NCBI RefSeq assembly: GCF_933775445.1
Contig: NW_026089441.1
Coordinates: 485,716-549,715, forward strand
DNA: 64,000 nucleotides
Direction: 5' to 3'
Origin: Argentina anserina
Taxonomy: Eukaryota > Streptophyta > Magnoliopsida > Rosales > Rosaceae
Positions within the stretch are counted from its first letter, which is position 1. Each line of letters begins with the position of its first letter. Positions 1-12,948 of this stretch are shown in pieces. The position numbers and the translations under genes were made by a program. The notes below the pieces were generated by a model. It saw nothing but the letters and a program-made list of their open reading frames with translations, ran no database searches and was not told the DNA's origin.

Positions 1-606
1 ACTTGCAAAACTCTCAAATACAATAGAAACTCGCATCAGAAAGCCTTACAGAAAGATACTCAAACGAGAAATGAAAAGATACAGAATTGGAATAGTAAAG
101 ATACGCAAACGATGTAAAGATACACAATTGGAATAGTTAGGATACGCAAACGATGTAAAGATACTCAGTTTGAAAGAAACACACTCCCACACTTGCAAAA
201 CTCTCAAATTCAATAGAAACTCGCATCAGAAAGCCTTACAGAAAGATACTCAAACGAGAAATGAAAAGATACACAATTGGAATAGCAAAGATACGCAAAC
301 GATGTAAAGATACTCAGTTTGAAAGAAACACACTCCCACACTTGCAAAACTCTCAAATACAATAGAAACTCGCATCAGAAAGCCTTACAGAAAGATACTC
401 AAACGAGAAATGAAAAGATACACAATTGGAATAGTAAAGATACGCAAACGATGTAAAGATACTCAGTTTGAAAGAAAAACACTCCCACACTTGCAAAACT
501 CTCAAATTCAATAGAAACTCGCATCAGAAAGCCTTATAGAAAGATACTCAAACGAGAAATGAAAAGATACACAATTGGAATAGTAAAGATACGCAAACGA
601 TGTAAA

Positions 607-754
607 GATACTCAGTTTGAAAGAAACACACTCCCACACTTGCAAAACTCTCAAATACAATAGAAACTCGCATCAGAAGCCTTACAGAAAAATACTCAAA
701 CGAGAAATGAAAAGATACAGAATTGGAATAGTAAAGATACGCAAACGATGTAAA
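607..754 (+). repeat. Representative 148-bp L monomer (one B block)
   Basis: Reference unit for the array. Modules in order: 84 bp from GATACTCAG through GCCTTACAGAAA; 23 bp GATACTCAAACG to GAAAA; 22 bp GATACAGAATTGG to GTAAA; 19 bp GATACGCAAACGATGTAAA. The 23-bp and 19-bp modules share GATAC-(T/G)-CAAACGA and end in runs of A, so the right 64 bp probably descends from a shorter GATAC repeat of about 20 bp. Four CpG sites lie at fixed places (CTCGCAT, AACGAG, TACGC, AACGATG). Confidence 0.9.
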
Positions 755-903
755 GATACTCAGTTTGAAAGAAACACACTCCCACACTTGCAAAACTCTC
801 AAATACAATAGAAACTCGCATCAGAAAGCCTTACAGAATGATACTCAAACGAGAAATGAAAAGATACAGAATTGGAATAGTAAAGATACGCAAACGATGT
901 AAA

Positions 904-1092
904 GATACTCAGTTTGAAAGAAACACACTCCCACACTTGCAAAACTCTCAAATACAATAGAAACTCGCATCAGAAGCCTTACAGAAAGATACTCAAACGA
1001 GAAATGAAAAGATACAGAATTGGAATAGTAAAGATACGCAAACGATGTAAAGATACACTATTGGAATAGTAAAGATACGCAAACGATGTAAA
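904..1092 (+). repeat. Representative 189-bp L monomer (two B blocks)
   Basis: Same as the 148-bp unit plus a second 41-bp B block. The two blocks are not identical: the first begins GATACAGAATTGG and the second GATACACTATTGG. This ordered pair recurs in many 189/190-bp units (for example near 1,390, 5,160, 7,375, 9,405, 26,190 and 31,385), so the pair was amplified as a unit instead of being made afresh each time. 189 is divisible by 3, which lets minus-strand open frames run on through consecutive 189-bp units. Confidence 0.88.
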
Positions 1093-1241
1093 GATACTCA
1101 GTTTGAAAGAAACACACTCCCACACTTGCAAAATTCTCAAATACAACAGAAACTCGCATCAGAAAGCCTTACAGAAAGATACTCAAACGAGAAATGAAAA
1201 GATACAGAATTGGAATAGTAAAGATACGCAAACGATGTAAA

Positions 1242-2936
1242 GATACTCAGTTTGAAAGAAAAACACTCCCACACTTGCAAAACTCTCAAATACAATAGAA
1301 ACTCGCATCAGAAAGCCTTACAGAAAGATACTCAAACGAGAAATGAAAAGATACAGAATTGGAATAGTAAAGATACGCAAACGATGTAAAGATACACTAT
1401 TGGAATAGTAAAGATACGCAAACGATGTAAAGATACTCAGTTTGAAAGAAACACACTCCCACACTTACAAAATTCTCAAATACAATAGAAACTCGCATCA
1501 GAAAGCCTTACAGAAAGATACTCTAACGAGAAATGAAAAGATACCGAATTGGAATAGTAAAGATACGCAAACGATGTAAAGATACTCAGTTTGAAAGAAA
1601 CACACTCCCACACTTGCAAAACTCTCAAATACAATAGAAACTCGCATCAGAAGCCTTACAGAAAGATACTCAAACGAGAAATGAAAAGATACACAATTGG
1701 AATAGTAAAGATACGCAAGAAATGAAAAGATACACAATTGGAATAGTAAAGATACGCAAACGATGTAAAGATACTCAGTTTGAAAGAAACACACTCCCAC
1801 ACTTGCAAAATTTTCAAATACAATAGAAACTCGCATCAGAAGCCATACAGAAAGATACTCAAACGAGAAATGAAAAGATACACAATTGGAATAGTAAAGA
1901 TACTCAGTTTGAAAGAAACACACTCCCACACTTGCAAAACTCTCAAATACAATAGAAACTCATATAAGAAGCCTTACAGAAAGATACTCAAACGAGAAAT
2001 GAAAAGATACACAATTGGAATAGTAAAGATACGCAAACGCTGTAAAGATACACAATTGGAATAGTAAAGATACGCAAACGATGTAAAGATACACAATTGG
2101 AATAGTAAAGATACGCAAACGATGTAAAGATACTCAGTTTGAAAGAAACACACTCCCACACTTGCAAAACTCTCAAATACAATAGAAACTCGTATCAGAA
2201 AGCCTTACAGAATGATACTCAAACGAGAATTGAAAAGATACAGAATTGGAATAGTAAAGATACGCAAACGATGTAAAGATACACAATTGGAATAGTAAAG
2301 ATACGCAAACGATGTAAAGATACTCAGTTTGAAAGAAACACACTCCCACACTTGCAAAACTCTCAAATTCAATAGAAACTCGCATCAGAAAGCCTTACAG
2401 AAAGATACTCAAACGAGAAATGAAAAGATACACAATTGGAATATTAAAGATACGCAAACGATGTAAAGATACTCAGTTTGAAAGAAACACACTCCCACAC
2501 TTGCAAAATTTTCAAATACAATAGAAACTCGCATCAGAAGCCTTACAGAAAGATACTCAAACGAGAAATGAAAAGATACACAAAATTGGAATAGTAAAGA
2601 TACTCAGTTTGAAAGAAACACACTCCCACACTTGCAAAACTCTCAAATACAATAGAAACTCGCATCAGAAGCCTTACAGAAAGATACTCAAACGAGAAAT
2701 GAAAAGATACACAATTGGAATAGTAAAGATACGCAAACGCTGTAAAGATACACAATTGGAATAGTAAAGATACGCAAACGATGTAAAGATACTCAGTTTG
2801 AAAGAAACACACTCCCACACTTGCAAAACTCTCAAATACAATAGAAACTCGCATCAGAAAGCCTTACAGAAAGATACTCAAACGAGAAATGAAAAGATAC
2901 AGAATTGGAATAGTAAAGATACGCAAACGATGTACA
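1242..2936 (+). repeat. 10-unit HOR of 1,695 bp, copy 1
   Basis: Unit starts at 1,242, 1,432, 1,581, 1,770, 1,899, 2,129, 2,319, 2,468, 2,599 and 2,788 give lengths 190, 149, 189, 129, 230, 190, 149, 131, 189 and 149. The 189-bp unit at 1,581 carries a hybrid B in which GATACGCAA runs straight into GAAATGAAAA. The 129-bp unit at 1,770 lacks the 19-bp half of B. The 131-bp unit at 2,468 lacks it too and has ACACAAAATTGG with two extra A. The same series repeats in the next copy. Confidence 0.9.
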
Positions 2937-4630
2937 GATACTCAGTTTGAAAGAAAAACACTCCCACACTTGCAAAACTCTCAAATACAATAGAAACTCG
3001 CATCAGAAAGCCTTACAGAAAGATACTCAAACGAGAAATGAAAAGATACAGAATTGGAATAGTAAAGATACGCAAACGATGTAAAGATACACTATTGGAA
3101 TAGTAAAGATACGCAAACGATGTAAAGATACTCAGTTTGAAAGAAACACACTCCCACACTTACAAAATTCTCAAATACAATAGAAACTCGCATCAGAAAG
3201 CCTTACAGAAAGATACTCTAACGAGAAATGAAAAGATACCGAATTGGAATAGTAAAGATACGCAAACGATGTAAAGATACTCAGTTTGAAAGAAACACAC
3301 TCCCACACTTGCAAAACTCTCAAATACAATAGAAACTCGCATCAGAAGCCTTACAGAAAGATACTCAAACGAGAAATGAAAAGATACACAATTGGAATAG
3401 TAAAGATACGCAAGAAATGAAAAGATACACAATTGGAATAGTAAAGATACGCAAACGATGTAAAGATACTCAGTTTGAAAGAAACACACTCCCACACTTG
3501 CAAAATTTTCAAATACAATAGAAACTCGCATCAGAAGCCATACAGAAAGATACTCAAACGAGAAATGAAAAGATACACAATTGGAATAGTAAAGATACTC
3601 AGTTTGAAAGAAACACACTCCCACACTTGCAAAACTCTCAAATACAATAGAAACTCATATAAGAAGCCTTACAGAAAGATACTCAAACGAGAAATGAAAA
3701 GATACACAATTGGAATAGTAAAGATACGCAAACGCTGTAAAGATACACAATTGGAATAGTAAAGATACGCAAACGATGTAAAGATACACAATTGGAATAG
3801 TAAAGATACGCAAACGATGTAAAGATACTCAGTTTGAAAGAAACACACTCCCACACTTGCAAAACTCTCAAATACAATAGAAACTCGTATCAGAAAGCCT
3901 TACAGAATGATACTCAAACGAGAATTGAAAAGATACAGAATTGGAATAGTAAAGATACGCAAACGATGTAAAGATACACAATTGGAATAGTAAAGATACG
4001 CAAACGATGTAAAGATACTCAGTTTGAAAGAAACACACTCCCACACTTGCAAAACTCTCAAATTCAATAGAAACTCGCATCAGAAAGCCTTACAGAAAGA
4101 TACTCAAACGAGAAATGAAAAGATACACAATTGGAATATTAAAGATACGCAAACGATGTAAAGATACTCAGTTTGAAAGAAACACACTCCCACACTTGCA
4201 AAATTTTCAAATACAATAGAAACTCGCATCAGAAGCCTTACAGAAAGATACTCAAACGAGAAATGAAAAGATACACAAAATTGGAATAGTAAAGATACTC
4301 AGTTTGAAAGAAACACACTCCCACACTTGCAAAACTCTCAAATACAATAGAAACTCGCATCAGAAGCCTTACAGAAAGATACTCAAACGAGAAATGAAAA
4401 GATACACAATTGGAATAGTAAAGATACGCAAACGCTGTAAAGATACACAATTGGAATAGTAAAGATACGCAAACGATGTAAAGATACTCAGTTTGAAAGA
4501 AACACACTCCCACACTTGCAAAACTCTCAAATACAATAGAAACTCGCATCAGAATCCTTACAGAAAGATACTCAAACGAGAAATGAAAAGATACAGAATT
4601 GGAATAGTAAAGATACGCAAACGATGTAAA
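2937..4630 (+). repeat. 10-unit HOR of 1,695 bp, copy 2
   Basis: Repeats copy 1 unit for unit at an offset of 1,695 bp, including the hybrid B (about 3,410), the deleted B halves and the AACTCATATAAG variant (1,950 and 3,650). The only differences I noticed are TGTACAGATAC near 2,935 (at the copy boundary) and CAGAATCC near 4,553 in the last unit, which is 148 bp here. Near-identity over about 1.7 kb implies a recent tandem duplication or an assembly duplication. Confidence 0.9.
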
Positions 4631-6466
4631 GATACTCAGTTTGAAAGAAACACACTCCCACACTTGCAAAACTCTCAAATACAATAGAAACTCGCATCAG
4701 AAAGCCTTACAGAAAGATACTCAAACGAGAAATGAAAAGATACATAATTGGAATAGTAAAGATACGCAAACGATGTAAAGATACACAATTGGAATAGTAA
4801 TGATACGCAAACGATGTAAAGATACTCAGTTTGAAAGAAACACACTCCCACACTTGCAAAACTCTCAAATACAATAGAAACTCGCATCAGAAAGCCTTAC
4901 AGAAACATACTCAAACGAGAAATGAAAAGATACACAATTGGAATAGTAAAGATACGCAAACGATGTAAAGATACACAATTGGAATAGTAATGATACGCAA
5001 ACGATGTAAAGATACTCAGTTTGAAAGAAACACACTCCCACACTTGCAAAACTCTTAAATACAATAGAAACTCGCATCAGAAGCCTTACAGAAAGATACT
5101 CAAACGAGAAATGAAAAGATACAGAATTGGAATAGTTAAGATACGCAAACGATGTAAAGATACACTATTGGAATAGTAAAGATACGCAAACGATGTAAAG
5201 ATACTCAGTTTGAAAGAAACACACTCCCACACTTGCAAAACTCTCAAATACAATAGAAACTCGCATCAGAAAGCCTTACAGAAAGATACTAAAACGAGAA
5301 ATGAAAAGATACATAATTGGAATAGTAAAGATACGCAAACGATGTAAAGATACACTATTGGAATAGTAAAGATACGCAAACGATGTAAAGAAACACAATC
5401 GGAATAGTAAAGATACGCAAACGATGTAAAGATACTCAGTTTGAAAGAAAAACACTCCCACACTTGCAAAACTCTCAAATTCAATAGAAACTCGCATCAG
5501 AAGCCTTACAGAAAGATACTCAAACGAGAAATGAAAAGATACACAATTGGAATAGTAAAGATACGCAAACGCTGTAAAGATACACAATTGGAATAGTAAA
5601 GATACGCAAACGATGTAAAGATACTCAGTTTGAAAGAAACACACTCCCACACTTGCAAAACTCTCAAATACAATAGAAACTCGCATCAGAAGCCTTACAG
5701 AAAAATACTCAAACGAGAAATGAAAAGATACAGAATTGGAATAGTAAAGATACGCAAACGATGTAAAGATACACAATTGGAATAGTAAAGATACGCAAAC
5801 GATGTAAAGATACTCAGTTTGAAAGAAACACACTCCCACACTTGCAAAACTCTCAAATACAATAGAAACTCGTATCAGAAAGCCTTACAGAATGATACTC
5901 AAACGAGAAATGAAAAGATACAGAATTGGAATAGTAAAACATACGCAAACGATGTAAAGATACACAATTGGAATAGTAAAGATACGCAAACGATGTAAAG
6001 ATACTCAGTTTGAAAGAAACACACTCCCACACTTGCAAAACTCTCAAATTCAATAGAAACTCGCATCAGAAAGCCTTACAGAAAGATACTCAAACGAGAA
6101 ATGAAAAGATACACAATTGGAATAGTAAAGATACGCAAACGATGTAAAGATACTCAGTTTGAAAGAAAAACACTCCCACACTTGCAAAATTTTCAAATAC
6201 AATAGAAACTCGCATCAGAAGCCTTACAGAAAGATACTCAAACGAGAAATGAAAAGATACACAAATGGAATAGTAAAGATACTCAGTTTGAAAGAAACAC
6301 ACTCCCACACTTGCAAAACTCTCAAATACAATAGAAACTCATATAAGAAGCCTTACAGAAAGATACTTAAACGAGAAATGAAAAGATACACAATTGGAAT
6401 AGTAAAGATACGCAAACGCTGTAAAGATACACAATTGGAATAGTAAAGATACGCAAACGATGTAAA
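4631..6466 (+). repeat. Family L block, diverged relative of the 948-bp HOR
   Basis: Units start at 4,631, 4,821, 5,011, 5,200, 5,431, 5,620, 5,809, 6,000, 6,149 and 6,278 (lengths 190, 190, 189, 231, 189, 189, 191, 149, 129, 189). The 231 and 191 units carry the same markers as the HOR downstream (GAAACACAATCGG and TAAAACATACGC). The 149-129-189 tail resembles the end of the 1,695-bp HOR, so this block looks like a recombinant between the two neighbouring HORs. Confidence 0.82.
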
Positions 6467-7414
6467 GATACTCAGTTTGAAAGAAACACACTCCCACACT
6501 TGCAAAACTCTCAAATACAATAGAAACTCGCATCAGAAGCCTTACAGAAAAATACTCAAACGAGAAATGAAAAGATACAGAATTGGAATAGTAAAGATAC
6601 GCAAACGATGTAAAGATACTCAGTTTGAAAGAAACACACTCCCACACTTGCAAAACTCTCAAATACAATAGAAACTCGCATCAGAAAGCCTTACAGAAAG
6701 ATACTCAAACGAGAAATGAAAAGATACATAATTGGAATAGTAAAGATACGCAAACGATGTAAAGATACACTATTGGAATAGTAAAGATACGCAAACGATG
6801 TAAAGAAACACAATTGGAATAGTAAAGATACGCAAACGATGTAAAGATACTCAGTTTGAAAGAAAAACACTCCCACACTTGCAAAACTCTCAAATACAAT
6901 AGAAACTCGCATCAGAAGCCTTACAGAAACATACTCAAACGAGAAATGAAAAGATACACAATTGGAATAGTAAAGATACGCAAACGATGTAAAGATACAC
7001 AATTGGAATAGTAATGATACGCAAACGATGTAAAGATACTCAGTTTGAAAGAAACACACTCCCACACTTGCAAAACTCTCAAATACAATAGAAACTCGCA
7101 TCAGAAAGCCTTACAGAATGATACTCAAACGAGAAATGAAAAGATACAGAATTGGAATAGTAAAACATACGCAAACGATGTAAAGATACACAATTGGAAT
7201 AGTAAAGATACGCAAACGATGTAAAGATACTCAGTTTGAAAGAAACACACTCCCACACTTGCAAAACTCTCAAATACAATAGAAACTCGCATCAGAAGCC
7301 TTACAGAAAGATACTCAAACGAGAAATGAAAAGATACAGAATTGGAATAGTAAAGATACGCAAACGATGTAAAGATACACTATTGGAATAGTAAAGATAC
7401 GCAAACGATGTAAA
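6467..7414 (+). repeat. 5-unit HOR of 948 bp, copy 1
   Basis: Unit starts at 6,467, 6,615, 6,846, 7,035 and 7,226 give lengths 148, 231, 189, 191 and 189. Markers are the GAAAC-headed third B, AATAGTAATGATACGC in the 189-bp unit, and CAGAATGATACTC with TAAAACATACGC in the 191-bp unit. Confidence 0.9.
6615..6845 (+). repeat. Representative 231-bp L monomer (three B blocks)
   Basis: Three B blocks in a row: GATACATAATTGG, GATACACTATTGG, then one whose head is GAAACACAATTGG in place of GATAC. The GAAAC head marks a lineage also seen near 5,391, 7,753, 8,830 and 23,053. Other triple-B units keep GATAC heads in all three blocks (for example 1,899-2,128, 25,442-25,557, 48,220-48,337 and 52,621-52,742), so triplication arose, or was edited, more than once. 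Confidence 0.85.
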
Positions 7415-8491
7415 GATACTCAGTTTGAAAGAAACACACTCCCACACTTGCAAAACTCTCAAATACAATAGAAACTCGCATCAGAAGCCTTACAGAAAAA
7501 TACTCAAACGAGAAATGAAAAGATACAGAATTGGAATAGTAAAGATACGCAAACGATGTAAAGATACTCAGTTTGAAAGAAACACACTCCCACACTTGCA
7601 AAACTCTCAAATACAATAGAAACTCGCATCAGAAAGCCTTACAGAAAGATACTCAAACGAGAAATGAAAAGATACATAATTGGAATAGTAAAGATACGCA
7701 AACGATGTAAAGATACACTATTGGAATAGTAAAGATACGCAAACGATGTAAAGAAACACAATTGGAATAGTAAAGATACGCAAACGATGTAAAGATACTC
7801 AGTTTGAAAGAAAAACACTCCCACACTTGCAAAACTCTCAAATACAATAGAAACTCGCATCAGAAGCCTTACAGAAAGATACTCAAACGAGAAATGAAAA
7901 GATACACAATTGGAATAGTAAAGATACGCAAACGATGTAAAGATACACAATTGGAATAGTAATGATACGCAAACGATGTAAAGATACTCAGTTTGAAAGA
8001 AACACACTCCCACACTTGCAAAACTCTCAAATACAATAGAAACTCGCATCAGAAAGCCTTACAGAATGATACTCAAACGAGAAATGAAAAGATACAGAAT
8101 TGGAATAGTAAAACATACGCAAACGATGTAAAGATACACAATTGGAATAGTAAAGATACGCAAACAATGTAAAGATACTCAGTTTGAAAGAAACACACTC
8201 CCACACTTGCAAAACTCTCAAATACAATAGAAACTCGCATCAGAAGCCTTACAGAAAGATACTCAAACGAGAAATGAAAAGATACACAATTGGAATAGTA
8301 AAGATACTCAGTTTGAAAGAAACACACTCCCACACTTGCAAAACTCTCAAATACAATAGAAACTCGCATCAGAAGCCTTACAGAAAGATACTCAAACGAG
8401 AAATGAAAAGATACACAATTGGAATAGTAAAGATACGCAAACGCTGTAAAGATACACAATTGGAATAGTAAAGATACGCAAACGATGTAAA
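7415..8491 (+). repeat. Same HOR, copy 2 (expanded to 1,077 bp)
   Basis: The first four units (148, 231, 189, 191) match copy 1 at an offset of 948. The last 189-bp unit is replaced by 129 + 189 bp (starts 8,174 and 8,303), adding 129 bp. The inserted 129-bp unit lacks the 19-bp half of B, the same deletion form seen at 1,770 and 12,631. Confidence 0.88.
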
Positions 8492-9439
8492 GATACTCAG
8501 TTTGAAAGAAACACACTCCCACACTTGCAAAACTCTCAAATACAATAGAAACTCGCATCAGAAGCCTTACAGAAAGATACTCAAACGAGAAATGAAAAGA
8601 TACAGAATTGCAATAGTAAAGATACGCAAACGATGTAAAGATACTCAGTTTGAAAGAAACACACTCCCACACTTGCAAAACTCTCAAATACAATAGAAAC
8701 TCGCATCAGAAAGCCTTACAGAAAGATACTCAAACGAGAAATGAAAAGATACATAATTGGAATAGTAAAGATACGCAAACGATGTAAAGATACACTATTG
8801 GAATAGTAAAGATACGCAAACGATGTAAAGAAACACAATTGGAATAGTAAAGATACGCAAACGATGTAAAGATACTCAGTTTGAAAGAAAAACACTCCCA
8901 CACTTGCAAAACTCTCAAATTCAATAGAAACTCGCATCAGAAGCCTTACAGAAAGATACTCAAACGAGAAATGAAAAGATACACAATTGGAATAGTAAAG
9001 ATACGCAAACGATGTAAAGATACACAATTGGAATAGTAATGATACGCAAACGATGTAAAGATACTCAGTTTGAAAGAAACACACTCCCACACTTGCAAAA
9101 CTCTCAAATACAATAGAAACTCGCATCAGAAAGCCTTACAGAATGATACTCAAACGAGAAATGAAAAGATACAGAATTGGAATAGTAAAACATACGCAAA
9201 CGATGTAAAGATACACAATTGGAATAGTAAAGATACGCAAACGATGTAAAGATACTCAGTTTGAAAGAAACACACTCCCACACTTGCAAAACTCTCAAAT
9301 ACAATAGAAACTCGCATCAGAAGCCTTACAGAAAGATACTCAAACGAGAAATGAAAAGATACAGAATTGGAATAGTAAAGATACGCAAACGATGTAAAGA
9401 TACACTATTGGAATAGTAAAGATACGCAAACGATGTAAA
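8492..9439 (+). repeat. Same HOR, copy 3 (948 bp)
   Basis: Unit starts at 8,492, 8,640, 8,871, 9,060 and 9,251, lengths 148, 231, 189, 191 and 189 as in copy 1. Small differences include GAATTGCAATAG near 8,610 in place of GAATTGGAATAG and TTCAATAG in place of TACAATAG near 8,928. The next unit starts at 9,440 and leaves the pattern. Confidence 0.88.
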
Positions 9440-12400
9440 GATACTCAGTTTGAAAGAAACACACTCCCACACTTGCAAAATTCTCAAATACAACAGAGAC
9501 TCGCATCAGAAAGCCTTACAGAAAGATACTCAAACGAGAAATGAAAAGATACAGAATTGGAATAGTAAAGATACGCAAACGATGTAAAGATACTCAGTTT
9601 GAAAGAAAAACACTCCCACACTTGCAAAACTCTCAAATACAATAGAAACTCGCATCAGAAAGCCTTACAGAAAGATACTCAAACGAGAAATGAAAAGATA
9701 CAGAATTGGAATAGTAAAGATACGCAAACGATGTAAAGATACACTATTGGAATAGTAAAGATACGCAAACGATGTAAAGATACTCAGTTTGAAAGAAACA
9801 CACTCCCACACTTGCAAAATTCTCAAATACAATAGAAACTCGCATCAGAAAGCCTTACAGAAAGATACTCAAACGAGAAATGAAAAGATACAGAATTGGA
9901 ATAGTAAAGATACGCAAACGATGTAAAGATACTCAGTTTGAAAGAAACACACTCCCACACTTGCAAAACTCTCAAATACAATAGAAACTCGCATCAGAAG
10001 CCTTACAGAAAGATACTCAAACGAGAAATGAAAAGATACACAATTGGAATAGTAAAGATACGCAAACGATGTAAAGATACACAATTGGAATAGTAAAGAT
10101 ACGCAAACGATGTAAAGATACTCAGTTTGAAAGAAACACACTCCCACACTTGCAAAACTCTCAAATACAATAGAAACTCGCATCAGAAGCCTTACAGAAA
10201 GATACTCAAACGAGAAATGAAAAGATACACAATTGGAATAGTAAAGGTACGCAAACGATGTAAAGATACACAATTGGAATAGTAAAGATACGCAAACGAT
10301 GTAAAGATACTCAGTTTGAAAGAAACACACTCCCACACTTGCAAAACTCTCAAATACAATAGAAACTCGCATCAGAAAGCCTTACAGAAAGATACTCAAA
10401 CGAGAAATGAAAAGATACAGAATTGGAATAGTAAAGATACGCAAATGATGTAAAGATACACAATTTGAAAGAAACACACTCCCACACTTGCAAAACTCTC
10501 AAATACAATAGAAACTCGCATCAGAAGCCTTACAGAAAGATACTCAAACGAGAAATGAAAAGATACACAATTGGAATAGTAAAGTTACGCAAGAAATGAA
10601 AAGATACACAATTGGAATAGTAAAGATACGCAAACGATGTAAAGATACTCGGTTTGAAAGAAACACACTCCCACACTTGCAAAACTCTCAAATACAATAG
10701 AAACTCGCATCAGAAGCCTTACAGAAAGATACTCAAACGAGAAATGAAAAGATACAGAATTGGAATAGTAAAGATATGCAAACGATGTAAAGATACACAA
10801 TTGGAATAGTAAAGATACGCAAACGATGTAAAGATACTCAGTTTGAAAGAAACACACTCCCACACTTGCAAAACTCTCAAATTCAATAGAAACTCGCATC
10901 AGAAAGCCTTACAGAAAGATACTCAAACGAGAAATGAAAAGATACACAATTGGAATAGTAAAGATACGCAAACGATGTAAAGATACATAACTGGAATAGT
11001 AAAGATACGCAAACGATGTAAAGATACTCAGTTTGAAAGAAACACACTCCCACACTTGCAAAACTCTTAAATTCAATAGAAACTCGCATCAGAAAGCCTT
11101 ACAGAAAGATACTCAAACGAGAAATGAAAAGATACACAATTGGAATAGTAAAGATACGCAAACGATGTAAAGATACTCAGTTTGAAAGAAACACACTCCC
11201 ACACTTGCAAAACTCTCAAATACAATAGAAACTCGCATCAGAAGCCTTACAGAAAGATACTCAAACGAGAAATGAAAAGATACACAATTGGAATAGTAAA
11301 GATACGCAAACGATGTAAAGATACTCAGTTTGAAAGAAACACACTCCCACACTTGCAAAACTCTCAAATACAATAGAAACTCGCATCAGAAGCCTTACAG
11401 AAAGATACTCAAACGAGAAATGAAAAGATACACAATTGGAATAGTAAAGGTACGCAAACGATGTAAAGATACTCAGTTTGAAAGAAACACACTCCCACAC
11501 TTGCAAAACTCTCAAATTCAATAGAAACTCGCAACAGAAAGCCTTACAGAAAGATACTCAGACGAGAAATGAAAAGATACACAATTGGAATAGTAAAGAT
11601 ACGCAAACGATGTAAAGATACTCAGTTTGAAAGAAACACACTCCCACACTTGCAAAACTCTCAAATACAATAGAAACTCGCATCAGAAAGCCTTACAGAA
11701 AGATACGCAAACGAGAAATGTAAAGATACAGAATTGGAATAGTAAATATACGCAAACGATGTAAAGATACACAATTGGAATAGTAAAGATACGCAAACGA
11801 TGTAAAGATACTCAGTTTGAAAGAAACACTCTCCCACACTTGCAAAACTCTTAAATTCAATAGAAACTCGCATCAGAAAGCCTTACAGAAAGATACTCAA
11901 ACGAGAAATGAAAAGATACACAATTGGAATAGTAAAGATACGCAAACGATGTAAAGATACTCAGTTTGAAAGAAACACACTCCCACACTTGCAAAACTCT
12001 CAAATACAATAGAAACTCGCATCAGAAGCCTTACAGAAAGATACTGAAACGAGAAATGAAAAGATACACAATTGGAATAGTAAAGATACGCAAACGATGT
12101 AAAGATACTCAGTTTGAAAGAAACACACTCCCACACTTGCAAAACTCTCAAATACAATAGAAACTCGCATCAGAAGCCTTACAGAAAGATACTCAAACGA
12201 GAAATGAAAAGATACACAATTGGAATAGTAAAGATACGCAAACGATGTAAAGATACACTATTGGAATAGTAAAGATACGCAAACGATGTAAAGATACTCA
12301 GTTTGAAAGAAACACACTCCCACACTTGCAAAACTCTCAAATACAATAGAAACTCGCATCAGAAAGCCTTACAGAAAGATACTCAAACGAGAAATGAAAA

Positions 12401-12948
12401 GATACAGAATTGGAATAGTAAAGATACGCAAACGATGTAAAGATACACAATTTGAAAGAAACACACTCCCACACTTGCAAAACTCTCAAATACAATAGAA
12501 ACTCGCATCAGAAGCCTTACAGAAAGATACTCAAACGAGAAATGAAAAGATACACAATTGGAATAGTAAAGATACGTAAGAAATGAAAAGATACACAATT
12601 GGAATAGTAAAGATACGCAAACGATGTAAAGATACTCAGTTTGAAAGAAACACACTCCCACACTTGCAAAATTTTCAAATACAATAGAAACTCGCATCAG
12701 AAGCCTTACAGAAAGATACTCAAACGAGAAATGAAAAGATACACAATTGGAATAGTAAAGATACTCAGTTTGAAAGAAACACACTCCCACACTTGCAAAA
12801 CTCTCAAATACAATAGAAACTCATATAAGAAGCCTTACAGAAAGATACTCAAACGAGAAATGAAAAGATACACAATTGGAATAGTAAAGATACGCAAACG
12901 CTGTAAAGATACACAATTGGAATAGTAAAGATACGCAAACGATGTAAA
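9440..12948 (+). repeat. Family L block, mixed unit lengths
   Basis: No single HOR dominates. It includes two adjacent 148-bp units at 11,172 and 11,320 and 189/190-bp units around 9.9-11.1 kb. Units near 10,450 and 12,440 have the hybrid head GATACACAATTTGAAAG. Hybrid B blocks (GATACGCAA or GATACGTAA joined to GAAATG) lie near 10,590 and 12,575. The 129-bp unit at 12,631 and its left flank match the 1,695-bp HOR at an offset of about 10,861, so this block is assembled from pieces of other HORs. Confidence 0.8.

Larger units (their letters stand above)
1..1241 (+). repeat. Family L block, mostly 148/149-bp units
   Basis: The window opens inside a two-B unit at about its position 32. Complete units start at 160, 309, 458, 607, 755, 904 and 1,093, with lengths 149, 149, 149, 148, 149, 189 and 149. 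No higher-order period is complete here, but 1,093-1,241 resembles the last unit of the 1,695-bp repeat that follows (it differs at AAATTCTC and ATACAACAG). The array continues to the left. Confidence 0.85.

Noticed and set aside
8184..8468. Plus-strand short frames of 64-94 codons rich in K, R, H and T
   Set aside because: They start at the TTG of GATACTCAGTTTG in many units and are copies of the same repeat; the basic composition only reflects the A-rich strand.
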